Assembly (NCBI GenBank): GCA_046341775.1
Contig: JBKDQQ010000019.1
Coordinates: 1 to 64,000 of the forward strand
Reading direction: 5' to 3'
Length of the DNA: 64,000 nucleotides
From: SXXH01 sp041165735
GTDB taxonomy: Bacteria; Planctomycetota; UBA1135; GCA-002686595
The number at the start of each line of letters is the position of its first letter. Within the stretch, counting starts at the first letter, position 1. Under the pieces are notes generated by a model. The model had not been told where the DNA came from and did no database searches. It saw nothing but the letters and a program-made list of their open reading frames with translations. Positions 1 through 7,663 of the stretch are shown piece after piece. Both the position numbers and the translations under genes were made by a program.

Positions 1-407
1 TCGTCGGCCTGCCGCGCCAACTCGTCGCGCAGCGGTTCCAACCGCGCCAACTTGAGCTGCGTGTCGCGGGTCTCCGCCTGCGCGGCCTGCAGGCGGCGAT
101 CGAGCACGAACCATGCCGAGGCGGCGGCCGCGAGCGCGGACAGTGCGATGGCCGACGTCCAGCGCCCACCCGCCGCGCGCGGCGCGCTCGGTGTCGCCGC
201 CGGCGCGGCGGCGAACACGGCGCCGTCGGAGGTGGTGGAAGCGGCGGAAGGCGGCGCCGCGGACGATGCCGATTGTCCCGCCTCGATCCCCATCGCCCGC
301 TCGCAGGCGGCGCACACCACGCCCTTGCCGCGGTGCACCGCGCGGCCGCCGTGCAGATCTGCCACGGGAATCGACTCGTTGCACACGCTGCAGAAGGTGA
401 TGTCCAT
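1..407 (-). CDS. Zinc-ribbon, single-pass membrane protein (3' part outside window)
   Basis: The frame is open from an ATG at 407 to the window edge, giving 135 residues without a stop, so the C-terminus is missing. The N-terminus carries two cysteine pairs, CSVC at residues 6-9 and CAAC about 30 residues later, which together look like a small zinc ribbon. An Ala/Ser/Pro-rich linker follows, then one membrane segment around residues 80-100 and the start of an Arg/Glu/Gln-rich probable coiled coil. I do not recognise the family. The layout suggests a cytoplasmic metal-binding head and an extracytoplasmic coiled coil. It is divergent from the TPR gene that begins at 606. Confidence 0.7.
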   Translation of the reverse strand, partial: MDITFCSVCNESIPVADLHGGRAVHRGKGVVCAACERAMGIEAGQSASSAAPPSAASTTSDGAVFAAAPAATPSAPRAAGGRWTSAIALSALAAAASAWFVLDRRLQAAQAETRDTQLKLARLEPLRDELARQAD

Positions 408-592
408 GATCGCTGTGCGGGGCGCGCGCAAGCACCTGCGCCCGCCACGGGAAGTTAGCAGCCGGAATGGCCGCGTCACAGGTGCGCCCCATCGCGGAAT
501 CCCCGCGCGCCACCCGCGGAAGTCCCGATGGCGGCACCCTCGGGTCGCGCTCATGGACGGGTTGCCTCCTGTGGCTCGCGCCCGCGGCCTGC

Positions 593-598
593 TACGCT
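593..598 (+). promoter_or_regulatory. -10-like hexamer TACGCT
   Basis: TACGCT lies only 7 nt before the ATG at 606, so a transcript started from it would be nearly or fully leaderless. No clear -35 box is visible. The same arrangement recurs before several other genes in the window. Confidence 0.35.
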
Positions 599-605
599 CC
601 TCGGC

Positions 606-1010
606 ATGCCGCGGCGCTTCACTCCCACCGAGGCGGTCTTGAAGAGCTGCGCCACGCTCGGCGACCAGTTCCTCGTGCGCGTCATGGAGCTCGAGGTCGC
701 GCGCCACCCCGGGCACGCCGAAGCATGGGCCGAGCTCGGTCACGCGCTGACGCGCCTCGGGGAACACGCGCGGGCGCTGGTGGCCGATGCGCGCGTGGTG
801 GCCTTGGCTCCCGAGGATCCCACGGCGCACTACAACCACGCCTGCTCGCTGGCCCTGTCGGGCCGCGAAGAAGAGGCCTACGCCGGCCTAGAGCGCGCGA
901 TCGCGCTGGGCTGGGACGACGCCGACCACATGGCCGAGGACGAGGACCTCGCCTGCCTCCGCGGACAACCGCGCTTCGAAGCGCTGCTGCGCCGGCTCAA
1001 GGGCGACTAG
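606..1010 (+). CDS. Small TPR-repeat protein
   Basis: A 134-residue protein beginning MPRRFTPTEA. The reading frame is open further upstream, but the added residues look non-coding and the ATG at 606 follows a -10-like TACGCT closely. The middle shows TPR-like helices with the pattern AWAELGHAL and HYNHACSLAL. The end resembles the F-x-x-L-L-x-R-L termini of TPR adaptor proteins. There is no signal peptide, so it is probably cytoplasmic. TPR proteins are protein-interaction scaffolds, and the partner cannot be read from the sequence. Confidence 0.75.
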   Translation: MPRRFTPTEAVLKSCATLGDQFLVRVMELEVARHPGHAEAWAELGHALTRLGEHARALVADARVVALAPEDPTAHYNHACSLALSGREEEAYAGLERAIALGWDDADHMAEDEDLACLRGQPRFEALLRRLKGD

Positions 1011-1014
1011 GCGT

Positions 1015-1632
1015 TCATTGCTTCGACTTCGCCGCCACCGACAGGTTGTCGGCGCCGCGCGCGTTCCACCAGGCGTGCCAACGACCGATGGACTCGTCGC
1101 GGTTGGCGACTTCGGCGCGCGGGTCGTACCCGAAGCGCTCGCCCGTGGCTTCCTGCAGCGCCTGGATGCACAAAGCGCGCGTCATCAGGCGCTCGTCGCG
1201 CAAGCCGCCGATCAGGTGCGGCGCCATCGACCAGTCGCCGAGGCGCAGCAGCGTGCGCGCGCGCTCCAAGGCCAGTTCGACATCGGGCCCCGCCTCGGGC
1301 CACGGCAAGCGGTTCAACGGTTCGACGAGGCGCGCGTCGCGCGTGGCGCCGAGGGCCGCCAACGCGGCGCAGGCGACATCCTTGCGCGGATCGAGGACCA
1401 TCCCCAGCAGGGTCGGATACGCGGGCTCGCCGACGCGCGAGAACCAGTGGATCAGTTCGACGCGCTCCATGCCGTGGGTCCACGGCAGTCGCTTGGCTTC
1501 GGCCTCGATCTGCTGGCGCAGCGCGGGCGAAGGCTCGAGCCAATCGCCGCCGCCGTGGTCGAGCGACTGCTGGGTGCTGCTGCAGGAGGCGATCAGCGCC
1601 AGGAACAGCGGCGCGAGGTGCGTGGTCTTCAT
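1015..1632 (-). CDS. HEAT-repeat lipoprotein
   Basis: A 205-residue protein. The start at 1632 was chosen because it places a signal peptide at the N-terminus with a lipobox IASC, so it should be a lipid-anchored envelope protein. The mature part contains HEAT-like alpha repeats (YPTLLGMVLD, ACAALAALGA, MAPHLIGGLRD) and ends in a Trp-rich segment, RWHAWWNARG. It lies downstream of the vWA gene on the same strand with a 67-nt gap. The function is unknown; a scaffold role at the membrane is inferred from the fold only. Confidence 0.75.
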   Translation of the reverse strand: MKTTHLAPLFLALIASCSSTQQSLDHGGGDWLEPSPALRQQIEAEAKRLPWTHGMERVELIHWFSRVGEPAYPTLLGMVLDPRKDVACAALAALGATRDARLVEPLNRLPWPEAGPDVELALERARTLLRLGDWSMAPHLIGGLRDERLMTRALCIQALQEATGERFGYDPRAEVANRDESIGRWHAWWNARGADNLSVAAKSKQ

Positions 1633-1699
1633 GGGGCGTGGCGCTGGTACGGGGACGCGGGCGGACCGGACCATCCCTGGGCCCGATCCCACGCGTCAC

Positions 1700-4003
1700 T
1701 CATCGACCACGCCGCGCCCCGGCCTTGAAGAATGGCGCCAGCATCGCTCCGCACAGGCACGCGGCGCAGGCGTGCAGCAACCAGCGCGAGGCCCGCGCGG
1801 CCCGACGCAGGGAAGAAACTTCCAGCGCGCGGGAAGGCCGGATCGCGCGCGCCACCGGCAGTTCCGGCTCCAACGCCGTCGCGAGCGGCAGGACGAAGCC
1901 CGCGGCCTCCAGCTCGACGGATCGTCCACCCTGCGCGAGGCGCGCGAGCTCCGTCAAATCTCCTTGACGAACCGATCCGTCGCGCGCCGGCGCGGCGGCG
2001 ACGAGCGCGCCTCGGCGCTCGCCATCGGCGCGCACCACGACCTCGAGCGCCGCCGGCGCGTCCGGCGGCAGTCCCGCGATTTGGAACACGCCCTCGTAGA
2101 CCCGCGCGCGCGGCGGTCCCGCGGGCATGCGCGCGGCGAGCACGGCGGATGCCAAGGCGGGCGGCGGCGCGAAGCCGGTCGCGTCCGCCGCGGGCGCGCC
2201 GGCGAGGCCCAGCACCCGCCCGGCGCCGACGCGCCGCCACGCCGCCAAGGCGCCGGACCATCCGGACTCGGAGCGCCACTCGAGCACGAGCTCGGCCGAC
2301 GGGTGCGCGCGCAGCGCGAAGGCGCAACTCGCCGCGCGCGACGCCGCGGCGAGGGGCGCGCCGAGGAGCGGCTCGACGACCTCGATGCGCCCCGGCGCCT
2401 CGGCGCACTCGATCGACGACTCCGCCCCGGCGCGCCTCAAGGCGCGTGCGAGGAACCCTGTCGCCTCCGCCGCGCCCAGATCGCCCGCGTCCACCACGCG
2501 GCCGCACATGTCCGCCAGCAACGCGCGATCGGGGCGCGCCCCGGTGGCGACGGCGCCCAGGCGCACTCCGCGCGCCTCAGCGGCGCGGCGTGCTTCCACG
2601 GCGCGCGCGCTAGCCGCGGCCGCGCCACCCTCCGTCGCGTCCGCGGCATCCTCGTCGAGGCCGTCGCCCACGACCAGCAGCACGGCTCCGTCCGGCACGC
2701 GGCGCGCGAGCACCTCCGCGAAGCAAGCGACGAGCCGCGTGGAGCCGCCCGGCTCGGGCAGGACGGGGACGTCGCCCGCGCGCGGCCGCGACTCCTCGTG
2801 GAGGACGGCGGCGAAGGGATGCAGCACCAACTCGCGTTCTTCGCCGAATGTGTCAAGCAGACTGGACAGCGCGCCGCGCGCGGCGCGCATGGGATCGCCC
2901 GCCATCGACCCCGACACGTCGAGCAGGACGTGCACTTCGCGCGGCCCGGGGTCGCGAGGAGCGGGCACCAGCGCCGCCGAGGCGCCAGCCCCGGCCAGCA
3001 AGGTGCGCGGCCCGGGAACCTCGACCACCCCGCGACCGGCGGCCAAGGCGCGGAGGCGCGCCGCGTCGTCGCGCCCCGGATCGAGCTCGACCAGCACCTC
3101 GGCGGGCTCCTCGGGGAACTCCCCGGGGGCGAGCTCGCGCACCAGCATGCCCGCCTCCCGCAACAGCTCGAGCGCCGCGCCGCCCGGCTCGCCAGGCGCG
3201 AGCAGGTCGACCGTCGTCGCTCCCGCGCAGGGCACGAAGACCTCGCGCTCGTCGCGCGTCGAGCCGACCTTGGTCGCGGTGTCGAGCACCAGCGCCTGCA
3301 CGCGCACCAAGGCGCCGGGCGCGCTCCAAGGCGGCAGGGACAACGAAGCCACGGCGCGGCCGGATGCGGCGGGGCGCGTCGTCGTGCCGACCAACTCGAC
3401 TCCATCCGCGCCCACCGCGCGCAGGACCAGTTCCTCGCCTGGCGCCAGCGCGGCGCCCGCCACGACGACGAGCTGCGGTCGGGCGCCTTGCGCGACCACG
3501 GCGGGCGCGACGAGGTCGATGATCTGCGCGTCGCCGCGCACGCGCTCCGGCGCGGCGAGCAAGGCGGACTCGACGCCGGCACGCGCCAGTTCGTCGAGGC
3601 GCGCCTGGGCCGCCGCCGTGCAAGCGCCATCGCCGATGATCGACACCCGCCCGGGGGCCTCCTCCACGAGCGCGAGCGCCGCGTGCAGGTCGCTCCCGGC
3701 TTCGCCCCCCTCCGATGCCGCGCGACGCGCGGCCGACGCCAGCGCCGCGGGTTCGATCCGTCGCGCGCCCGCGCCGTAGGCGATGCACTCCAGCGTCGCG
3801 CCGTCCGCGCGCGCCTGCGCCTCGGCGCGCTCCAGCGCCTGTCCGACGGCCAGTTCGAATCCGTCGCGACCGAAGGCGCTCGACCGCGACAGATCGACGA
3901 GCAGCCAGTGCCGCGGCGCCGCGACGAGGGCGAGCAACGCCTGGCCGAGCGCCGCGACGAGGCACGCGGCCGCGGCGAGGATCCACATTCGTCGCGCGTC
4001 CAT
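1700..4003 (-). CDS. vWA-domain membrane protein
   Basis: A 767-residue protein. It starts with a membrane segment (residues about 6-28), and a central von Willebrand A domain has an intact MIDAS motif DVSGSM near residue 360. It ends with a second membrane helix followed by an Arg/Lys-rich tail. The large middle part is Ala/Arg/Glu-rich and probably extracytoplasmic. The layout resembles BatA/BatB-like membrane vWA proteins, but no partner MoxR ATPase is next to it. It starts 7 nt after the mnmA stop and is probably co-transcribed with mnmA. The role is unknown. Confidence 0.8.
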   Translation of the reverse strand: MDARRMWILAAAACLVAALGQALLALVAAPRHWLLVDLSRSSAFGRDGFELAVGQALERAEAQARADGATLECIAYGAGARRIEPAALASAARRAASEGGEAGSDLHAALALVEEAPGRVSIIGDGACTAAAQARLDELARAGVESALLAAPERVRGDAQIIDLVAPAVVAQGARPQLVVVAGAALAPGEELVLRAVGADGVELVGTTTRPAASGRAVASLSLPPWSAPGALVRVQALVLDTATKVGSTRDEREVFVPCAGATTVDLLAPGEPGGAALELLREAGMLVRELAPGEFPEEPAEVLVELDPGRDDAARLRALAAGRGVVEVPGPRTLLAGAGASAALVPAPRDPGPREVHVLLDVSGSMAGDPMRAARGALSSLLDTFGEERELVLHPFAAVLHEESRPRAGDVPVLPEPGGSTRLVACFAEVLARRVPDGAVLLVVGDGLDEDAADATEGGAAAASARAVEARRAAEARGVRLGAVATGARPDRALLADMCGRVVDAGDLGAAEATGFLARALRRAGAESSIECAEAPGRIEVVEPLLGAPLAAASRAASCAFALRAHPSAELVLEWRSESGWSGALAAWRRVGAGRVLGLAGAPAADATGFAPPPALASAVLAARMPAGPPRARVYEGVFQIAGLPPDAPAALEVVVRADGERRGALVAAAPARDGSVRQGDLTELARLAQGGRSVELEAAGFVLPLATALEPELPVARAIRPSRALEVSSLRRAARASRWLLHACAACLCGAMLAPFFKAGARRGR
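1953..1968. repeat. GTCAA-N6-TTGAC palindrome, copy 1
   Basis: An exact match to the dispersed palindrome, with spacer atctcc, inside the vWA gene. Read on the coding strand it spans codons CGT CAA GGA GAT TTG ACG. Confidence 0.8.
2852..2867. repeat. Near-match to GTCAA-N6-TTGAC (one mismatch)
   Basis: GTCAA, spacer gcagac, then TGGAC. The flanking bases T and A extend the symmetry to TGTCAA/TGGACA. It lies inside the vWA gene. Confidence 0.45.
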
Positions 4004-4010
4004 GCGGGGC

Positions 4011-5135
4011 TCAGGCCTCGCGTCGCGCGCGGCGCGTGGAGTCGATCCAGCCTCCGCCGACCAGTCGATCGCCGATGTAGAAGGCGGCGCCCTGACCGGG
4101 CGTCACGGCGAGCTCCGGCTCGTCGAAGGCCACCTCCGGCCGGCCGCGCGTGGACACGACCGCGGCCGCGGGACGCGAGCGGTGGCGATGCTGCACGTGC
4201 ACGCGCAATTCGCCCGAGGCAGGCTCGTCGAGGCCGATCCAATTGATGCGGTCGAGGCTGCAGCCATCGACGCCTCCTTCGGCGCGCGTCCCGAGCACGA
4301 CGCGGCCCTCCTCGGGGCGCAGTTCGACGACGTACAGCGGTTCGCCGCCGCCGACGCCATGGCCGCGACGCTGGCCGATCGTGTAGTGCTCCGTGCCCGC
4401 GTGTCGCCCGAGCACCTTGCCGGAAGTGTCGACCAGCTCGCCGCCGTGCAGCGGCACGGCATGCTCCTCGAGCAGGAGCCGGTAGTCGTTCTTCGGCACG
4501 AAGCAGATCTCCTGGCTGTCCTTCTTTTCGCTGGTGCGCAGCCCGCGCTCGCGCGCCAGTTGGCGCACCTCGGACTTCCGCAACCCGCCCAGCGGAAGAT
4601 GCGTGCGCCGCAGGTCGTCCTCCGCGACGGAGAAGAGCTGGTAGCTCTGGTCCTTGTGCGCGTCGAGGCCGCGCACGAGGTGCACGCGCCCGTCGACCAC
4701 CTCGAGTCGCGCGTAATGGCCGGTCGCGACGCCCTCCGCGCCGAGTTCGCGCGCGAACTCGATCAGCTTGCCCATCTTCAAGTCGCGGTTGCAGACCGCG
4801 CACGGGTTGGGGGTGCGGCCGCGCGCGTACTCGCGCAGGAAGTAGCGCACGATCTCGCCGAACTCGCCGGACAGGTCGACCGAATGGAACGGAATGCCGA
4901 GCCCGGCCGCGACCATCCGCGCGTCGCGAGCGTCGGACAGGGAGCAGCAACTCTTCTTGCTCGACTCCTCGGCCGGCACCTTGACGCCGTTCCTCATGTA
5001 CATGCCGACCAGCTCGCGGCCTTGCGACTGCAGCAGCATGGCGGCCACCGAACTGTCGACTCCGCCGCTCATGGCGACGACGAGGCGCCCCGGACGAGGG
5101 TCTGCGCGCGGCTCGGCGCCCGGGTTGGAGTCCAT
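4011..5135 (-). CDS. mnmA: tRNA-specific 2-thiouridylase MnmA
   Basis: A 374-residue protein that thiolates U34 of tRNAs reading Lys, Glu and Gln codons, using sulfur delivered by a persulfide relay. The ATP-pyrophosphatase loop SGGVDS is at residues 23-28. The catalytic cysteines are visible as C112 (in TPNPCAVC) and C211 (in SQEICFVP), and the GTEHYTIGQRRG motif is present. Length and motif order match the family. Divergent from yajC. A -10-like TAGAAT sits 6 nt upstream of the ATG, suggesting a leaderless mRNA. Together with mnmG about 5 kb away, it accounts for two wobble-U34 modification steps. Confidence 0.97.
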   Translation of the reverse strand: MDSNPGAEPRADPRPGRLVVAMSGGVDSSVAAMLLQSQGRELVGMYMRNGVKVPAEESSKKSCCSLSDARDARMVAAGLGIPFHSVDLSGEFGEIVRYFLREYARGRTPNPCAVCNRDLKMGKLIEFARELGAEGVATGHYARLEVVDGRVHLVRGLDAHKDQSYQLFSVAEDDLRRTHLPLGGLRKSEVRQLARERGLRTSEKKDSQEICFVPKNDYRLLLEEHAVPLHGGELVDTSGKVLGRHAGTEHYTIGQRRGHGVGGGEPLYVVELRPEEGRVVLGTRAEGGVDGCSLDRINWIGLDEPASGELRVHVQHRHRSRPAAAVVSTRGRPEVAFDEPELAVTPGQGAAFYIGDRLVGGGWIDSTRRARREA

Positions 5136-5141
5136 GCGCGC

Positions 5142-5147
5142 ATTCTA
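5142..5147 (-). promoter_or_regulatory. -10 box TAGAAT of mnmA
   Basis: On the minus strand TAGAAT (5 of 6 to consensus) lies 6 nt before the mnmA ATG at 5135. Transcription would start at or next to the A of ATG. No -35 match is obvious. On the plus strand TACCCT (5149-5154) is a weaker candidate for yajC. Confidence 0.45.
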
Positions 5148-5195
5148 GTACCCTCTCCCCCCGCTCGGCACTCCCAGCGCCGCGCCCACGACGCC

Positions 5196-5534
5196 ATGCC
5201 CAACTTCATCGCCCTGCTCCAGGACGCCGCCGCCCCCGCCGCCCCCGCCTCGCAACCCGGCGCGCTCGACGCCGTGCTGGGCAGCTTCTTCGTTCCGCTG
5301 CTCCTGTGCTTCGGCGTGTTCTACTTCCTCGTCATCCGGCCCGAGGGCAAGCAGCGCAAGAAGCGCCAGGAGATGCTCGACGCCGTGAAGAAGGGCGACG
5401 CCGTGGTCCTGTCCTCCGGCATCCACGGCCACGTCTCCGCCATCCACGAAGACACCGTCAGCGTCCAGGTCGACGAAGGCGTGCGCCTGAAGGTCTCGCG
5501 CAGCGCCATCGCCGAGGTCAAGCCCGCCGCCTGA
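5196..5534 (+). CDS. yajC: Sec translocase accessory subunit YajC
   Basis: A 112-residue protein of typical YajC size. One membrane helix covers residues about 27-47 and is followed by the family signature IRPEGKQRKKRQEM. A small basic/acidic cytoplasmic domain then contains VVLSSGIHGHVSAI. YajC associates with SecDF in protein export; secD and secF are not in the window. Start ATG at 5196; the upstream open frame is antisense to mnmA and was rejected. The YraN-type gene begins 29 nt after its stop. Confidence 0.95.
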   Translation: MPNFIALLQDAAAPAAPASQPGALDAVLGSFFVPLLLCFGVFYFLVIRPEGKQRKKRQEMLDAVKKGDAVVLSSGIHGHVSAIHEDTVSVQVDEGVRLKVSRSAIAEVKPAA

Positions 5535-5563
5535 GCGACGCGCCGGCGCAGGCATCCGCGCAC

Positions 5564-6013
5564 ATGGGTGGCGCATCGTGGCTCCGTCGCGCCTGGTCGC
5601 GGCTGCTGCGCGGCGATCCGTCGCGCTGGAGCGACGAAGAGCTCGGACGCGCCGGCGAACGCGCGGCCGCGCGGCTGCTGCGCGGCGACGGCGAGGTGCT
5701 GCTCGCGGCGCGCTTCGCCTCGTCGTGCGCCGAGATAGACCTGCTCAGCCGCGACCGGCGCGGACGCCTGTGGCTGCACGAGGTGAAGACGACGCGCGAG
5801 CCGCCGGCGCCGGCCGGTTCCGGTCCCCGCGCGCCAAGCTCGCTCGCGGGGCGCGTCGGGCCCGCGCAGAGGAAGCGCCTCGAACGGGCGCGAAGCGCTC
5901 TCGCCGCCGCCCGGCGCGAGGAAGTCGGAATCAAGCTGTGGAGCGTGCGCGTCGACCCGTCGGGAAACTTCTTCGCCGTCCACGAAGACCTCACGCCCCC
6001 GCGGGGCGCATGA
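5564..6013 (+). CDS. YraN/UPF0102-family nuclease-fold protein
   Basis: A 149-residue protein beginning MGGASWLRRA. The core matches the UPF0102 pattern: LGRAGERAAARLL, then E57-x-D59, then E73-V-K75, which together look like the acidic and lysine residues of a restriction-endonuclease-like fold. The family role is poorly defined; Holliday-junction-resolvase relatives suggest nucleic-acid processing. Its neighbour yajC is 29 nt upstream, so the two may share a transcript. The C-terminus, GNFFAVHEDL, is also family-like. Confidence 0.85.
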   Translation: MGGASWLRRAWSRLLRGDPSRWSDEELGRAGERAAARLLRGDGEVLLAARFASSCAEIDLLSRDRRGRLWLHEVKTTREPPAPAGSGPRAPSSLAGRVGPAQRKRLERARSALAAARREEVGIKLWSVRVDPSGNFFAVHEDLTPPRGA

Positions 6014-6063
6014 CCTGGCGTCCATGGGCTAAGTCCCCGAGGGGCCGCCATCCGAAAGATGGC

Positions 6064-6069
6064 TACACT
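6064..6069 (+). promoter_or_regulatory. -10-like TACACT before the sugar transferase gene
   Basis: TACACT within GGCTACACTCC lies 32 nt before the ATG at 6102. The same 8-mer CTACACTC occurs before rpe on the other strand, and ATACACTC before the exoprotein gene at 7664. This sharing is the main support. No -35 is visible. Confidence 0.4.
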
Positions 6070-6101
6070 CCCCCGCCGACGCCCAACCCGTCGGCGGCCC
6101 C

Positions 6102-7622
6102 ATGCTGCGCGTCATCCGACACTACCTGCCGCTGCGCAAGGCGCTGCTGATCGCCTCCGAGACGATCATGCTGACGGCGGTCATCCACGCCTGGATGAGC
6201 GCCCATCTGTGGCACCCCGACCCCGAGGTGGAGGCGCGGCTCTTCGGGTTGATCCCGGCCATGACGGCCGAGGACGCGCTCTGGCGCTGCCTCTACTCGT
6301 CGTTCCTGCTGTCGGTGCTGGCCCAACTCGCCATCAGCTTCAACGAGCTCTACGACGTGCGCATCTCGGGCTCGCGCTACGACCGCGCCTCGCGCTTCGT
6401 GGAGTCCGCCGGCTCGGCGCTGTTCCTGTCGCTCCTGATGGTGGTGCTGATGGACACCTGGCACCTCGACAAGGTGCTGGACTTCCCGCCGCTCACCTTG
6501 ACGCAGCGCGTGCAGTCGCTGGTGTTCGCGCTGCTGACGGGCTTCGTGCTGCTCTACGCCTGGCGCTCGCTGTTCCACGCGCTGCTGCGGCAGGAACGCT
6601 TCGCGCAGCGCCTGCTCGTGCTGGGCGCGGGCGAGGCCGCGCACACGTTGGCGCGCGAAGTGCTCGAACGCCCCGACGCCGGCTACGCGCTCGTGGGCAT
6701 GCTGCCGGGGACTGGCGGCGCGCGGGAGTCGTCGCCCGGCCTCCTGCCGGCGGTGGACCGCGGCGCCACGCGCGACTTCGTGCTGCCCGACCTCGCCTCC
6801 CGCGCACGCCCGACGACGCTCTCGCGCCTGGTCGAGGACCAGCAGGTCGACGTCGTGGCGGTGGCGCTCGAGGACCGGCGCAGCAGCCTGCCCACCGACG
6901 AGCTGCTCGCCTGCCGCATCGCGGGCGTGCACGTGGTCGAGCAGGAGTCGCTCTACGAGCTGATCACGGGCAAGATCGCCGTGCAGGCCCTGCGACCGAG
7001 CTACCTGATCTTCGGCGAGGGCTTCGAGCGCCATGCGTTCTCGCGACTCGCCAAGCGCGTGCTCGACATCGCGGCGGCGATCCTGCTGCTGCTGGTCGCC
7101 TGGCCCTTCATGATCGCCACCGCCATCGCCGTGGCGCTCGATTCGAAGGGCCCGGTGATCTTCGCGCAGGAGCGCGTCGGCAAGGACGGCCGCAAGTTCA
7201 CGCTGATGAAGTTCCGCTCGATGCGCGTCGACGCGGAGAAGCTCACCGGCCCCGTGTGGGCCGTGGCCGACGATCCGCGCATCACCAAGGTCGGCCGCTT
7301 CATCCGCAAGACGCGCCTCGACGAGCTGCCGCAGCTCTTCAACGTGCTGGCGGGATCCATGTCGCTGGTCGGTCCGCGTCCCGAGCGCGAGGTGTTCGTC
7401 GAGGAGCTCGCGGGCAAGATCCCGTACTACCGGCAGCGCCACATCGTGAAGCCGGGCCTGACCGGATGGGCGCAGATCAACTACCGCTACGGCTCGACCT
7501 TCGAGGACTCGGTGCAGAAGCTGCAGTACGACATCTTCTACATCAAGAACCAGAGCCTGCTGTTCGACCTCTCGATCCTGTTCAACACGATCAAGACCGT
7601 GCTGCTGCGCAAGGGAACTTGA
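6102..7622 (+). CDS. Polyprenyl-phosphate glycosyl-1-phosphate transferase (exopolysaccharide priming enzyme)
   Basis: A 506-residue integral membrane enzyme predicted to transfer a sugar-1-phosphate from a nucleotide sugar to undecaprenyl phosphate, the first step of exopolysaccharide assembly. The N-terminal third has several hydrophobic segments. A Rossmann-like middle contains LLVLGAGEAA. The bacterial sugar-transferase domain occupies residues about 317-500, with the diagnostic KFRSM, DELPQLFNVLAG, SLVGPRPER and KPGLTGWAQINYRYG motifs. It resembles the EpsB/PEP-CTERM-associated type. No other polysaccharide gene is adjacent, so the polymer is unknown. Confidence 0.93.
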   Translation: MLRVIRHYLPLRKALLIASETIMLTAVIHAWMSAHLWHPDPEVEARLFGLIPAMTAEDALWRCLYSSFLLSVLAQLAISFNELYDVRISGSRYDRASRFVESAGSALFLSLLMVVLMDTWHLDKVLDFPPLTLTQRVQSLVFALLTGFVLLYAWRSLFHALLRQERFAQRLLVLGAGEAAHTLAREVLERPDAGYALVGMLPGTGGARESSPGLLPAVDRGATRDFVLPDLASRARPTTLSRLVEDQQVDVVAVALEDRRSSLPTDELLACRIAGVHVVEQESLYELITGKIAVQALRPSYLIFGEGFERHAFSRLAKRVLDIAAAILLLLVAWPFMIATAIAVALDSKGPVIFAQERVGKDGRKFTLMKFRSMRVDAEKLTGPVWAVADDPRITKVGRFIRKTRLDELPQLFNVLAGSMSLVGPRPEREVFVEELAGKIPYYRQRHIVKPGLTGWAQINYRYGSTFEDSVQKLQYDIFYIKNQSLLFDLSILFNTIKTVLLRKGT

Positions 7623-7649
7623 CGCCCGGCGCGATTCGGCGCCTTCGCA

Positions 7650-7655
7650 TACACT
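7650..7655 (+). promoter_or_regulatory. -10-like TACACT of the exoprotein gene
   Basis: TACACT ends 8 nt before the ATG at 7664, giving a predicted start of transcription at the start codon. A small GGCGC/GCGCC hairpin lies just upstream at about 7629-7644. Confidence 0.4.
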
Positions 7656-7663
7656 CCGGGGGC

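Noticed and set aside
467..4246. A 1259-residue open frame on the plus strand
   Set aside because: It is antisense to the HEAT lipoprotein, the vWA gene and part of mnmA, all of which have family or domain evidence. Arg/Gly/Ala-rich composition marks it as a shadow frame of GC-rich DNA.
7619..7624. TTGACG as a -35 box for the exoprotein gene
   Set aside because: It is 25 nt from the TACACT -10, too far for a sigma70-type promoter.
6059..7660. Upstream extension of the exoprotein frame
   Set aside because: The extra residues overlap the sugar transferase gene, whose motifs are intact, and the signal peptide begins at 7664.
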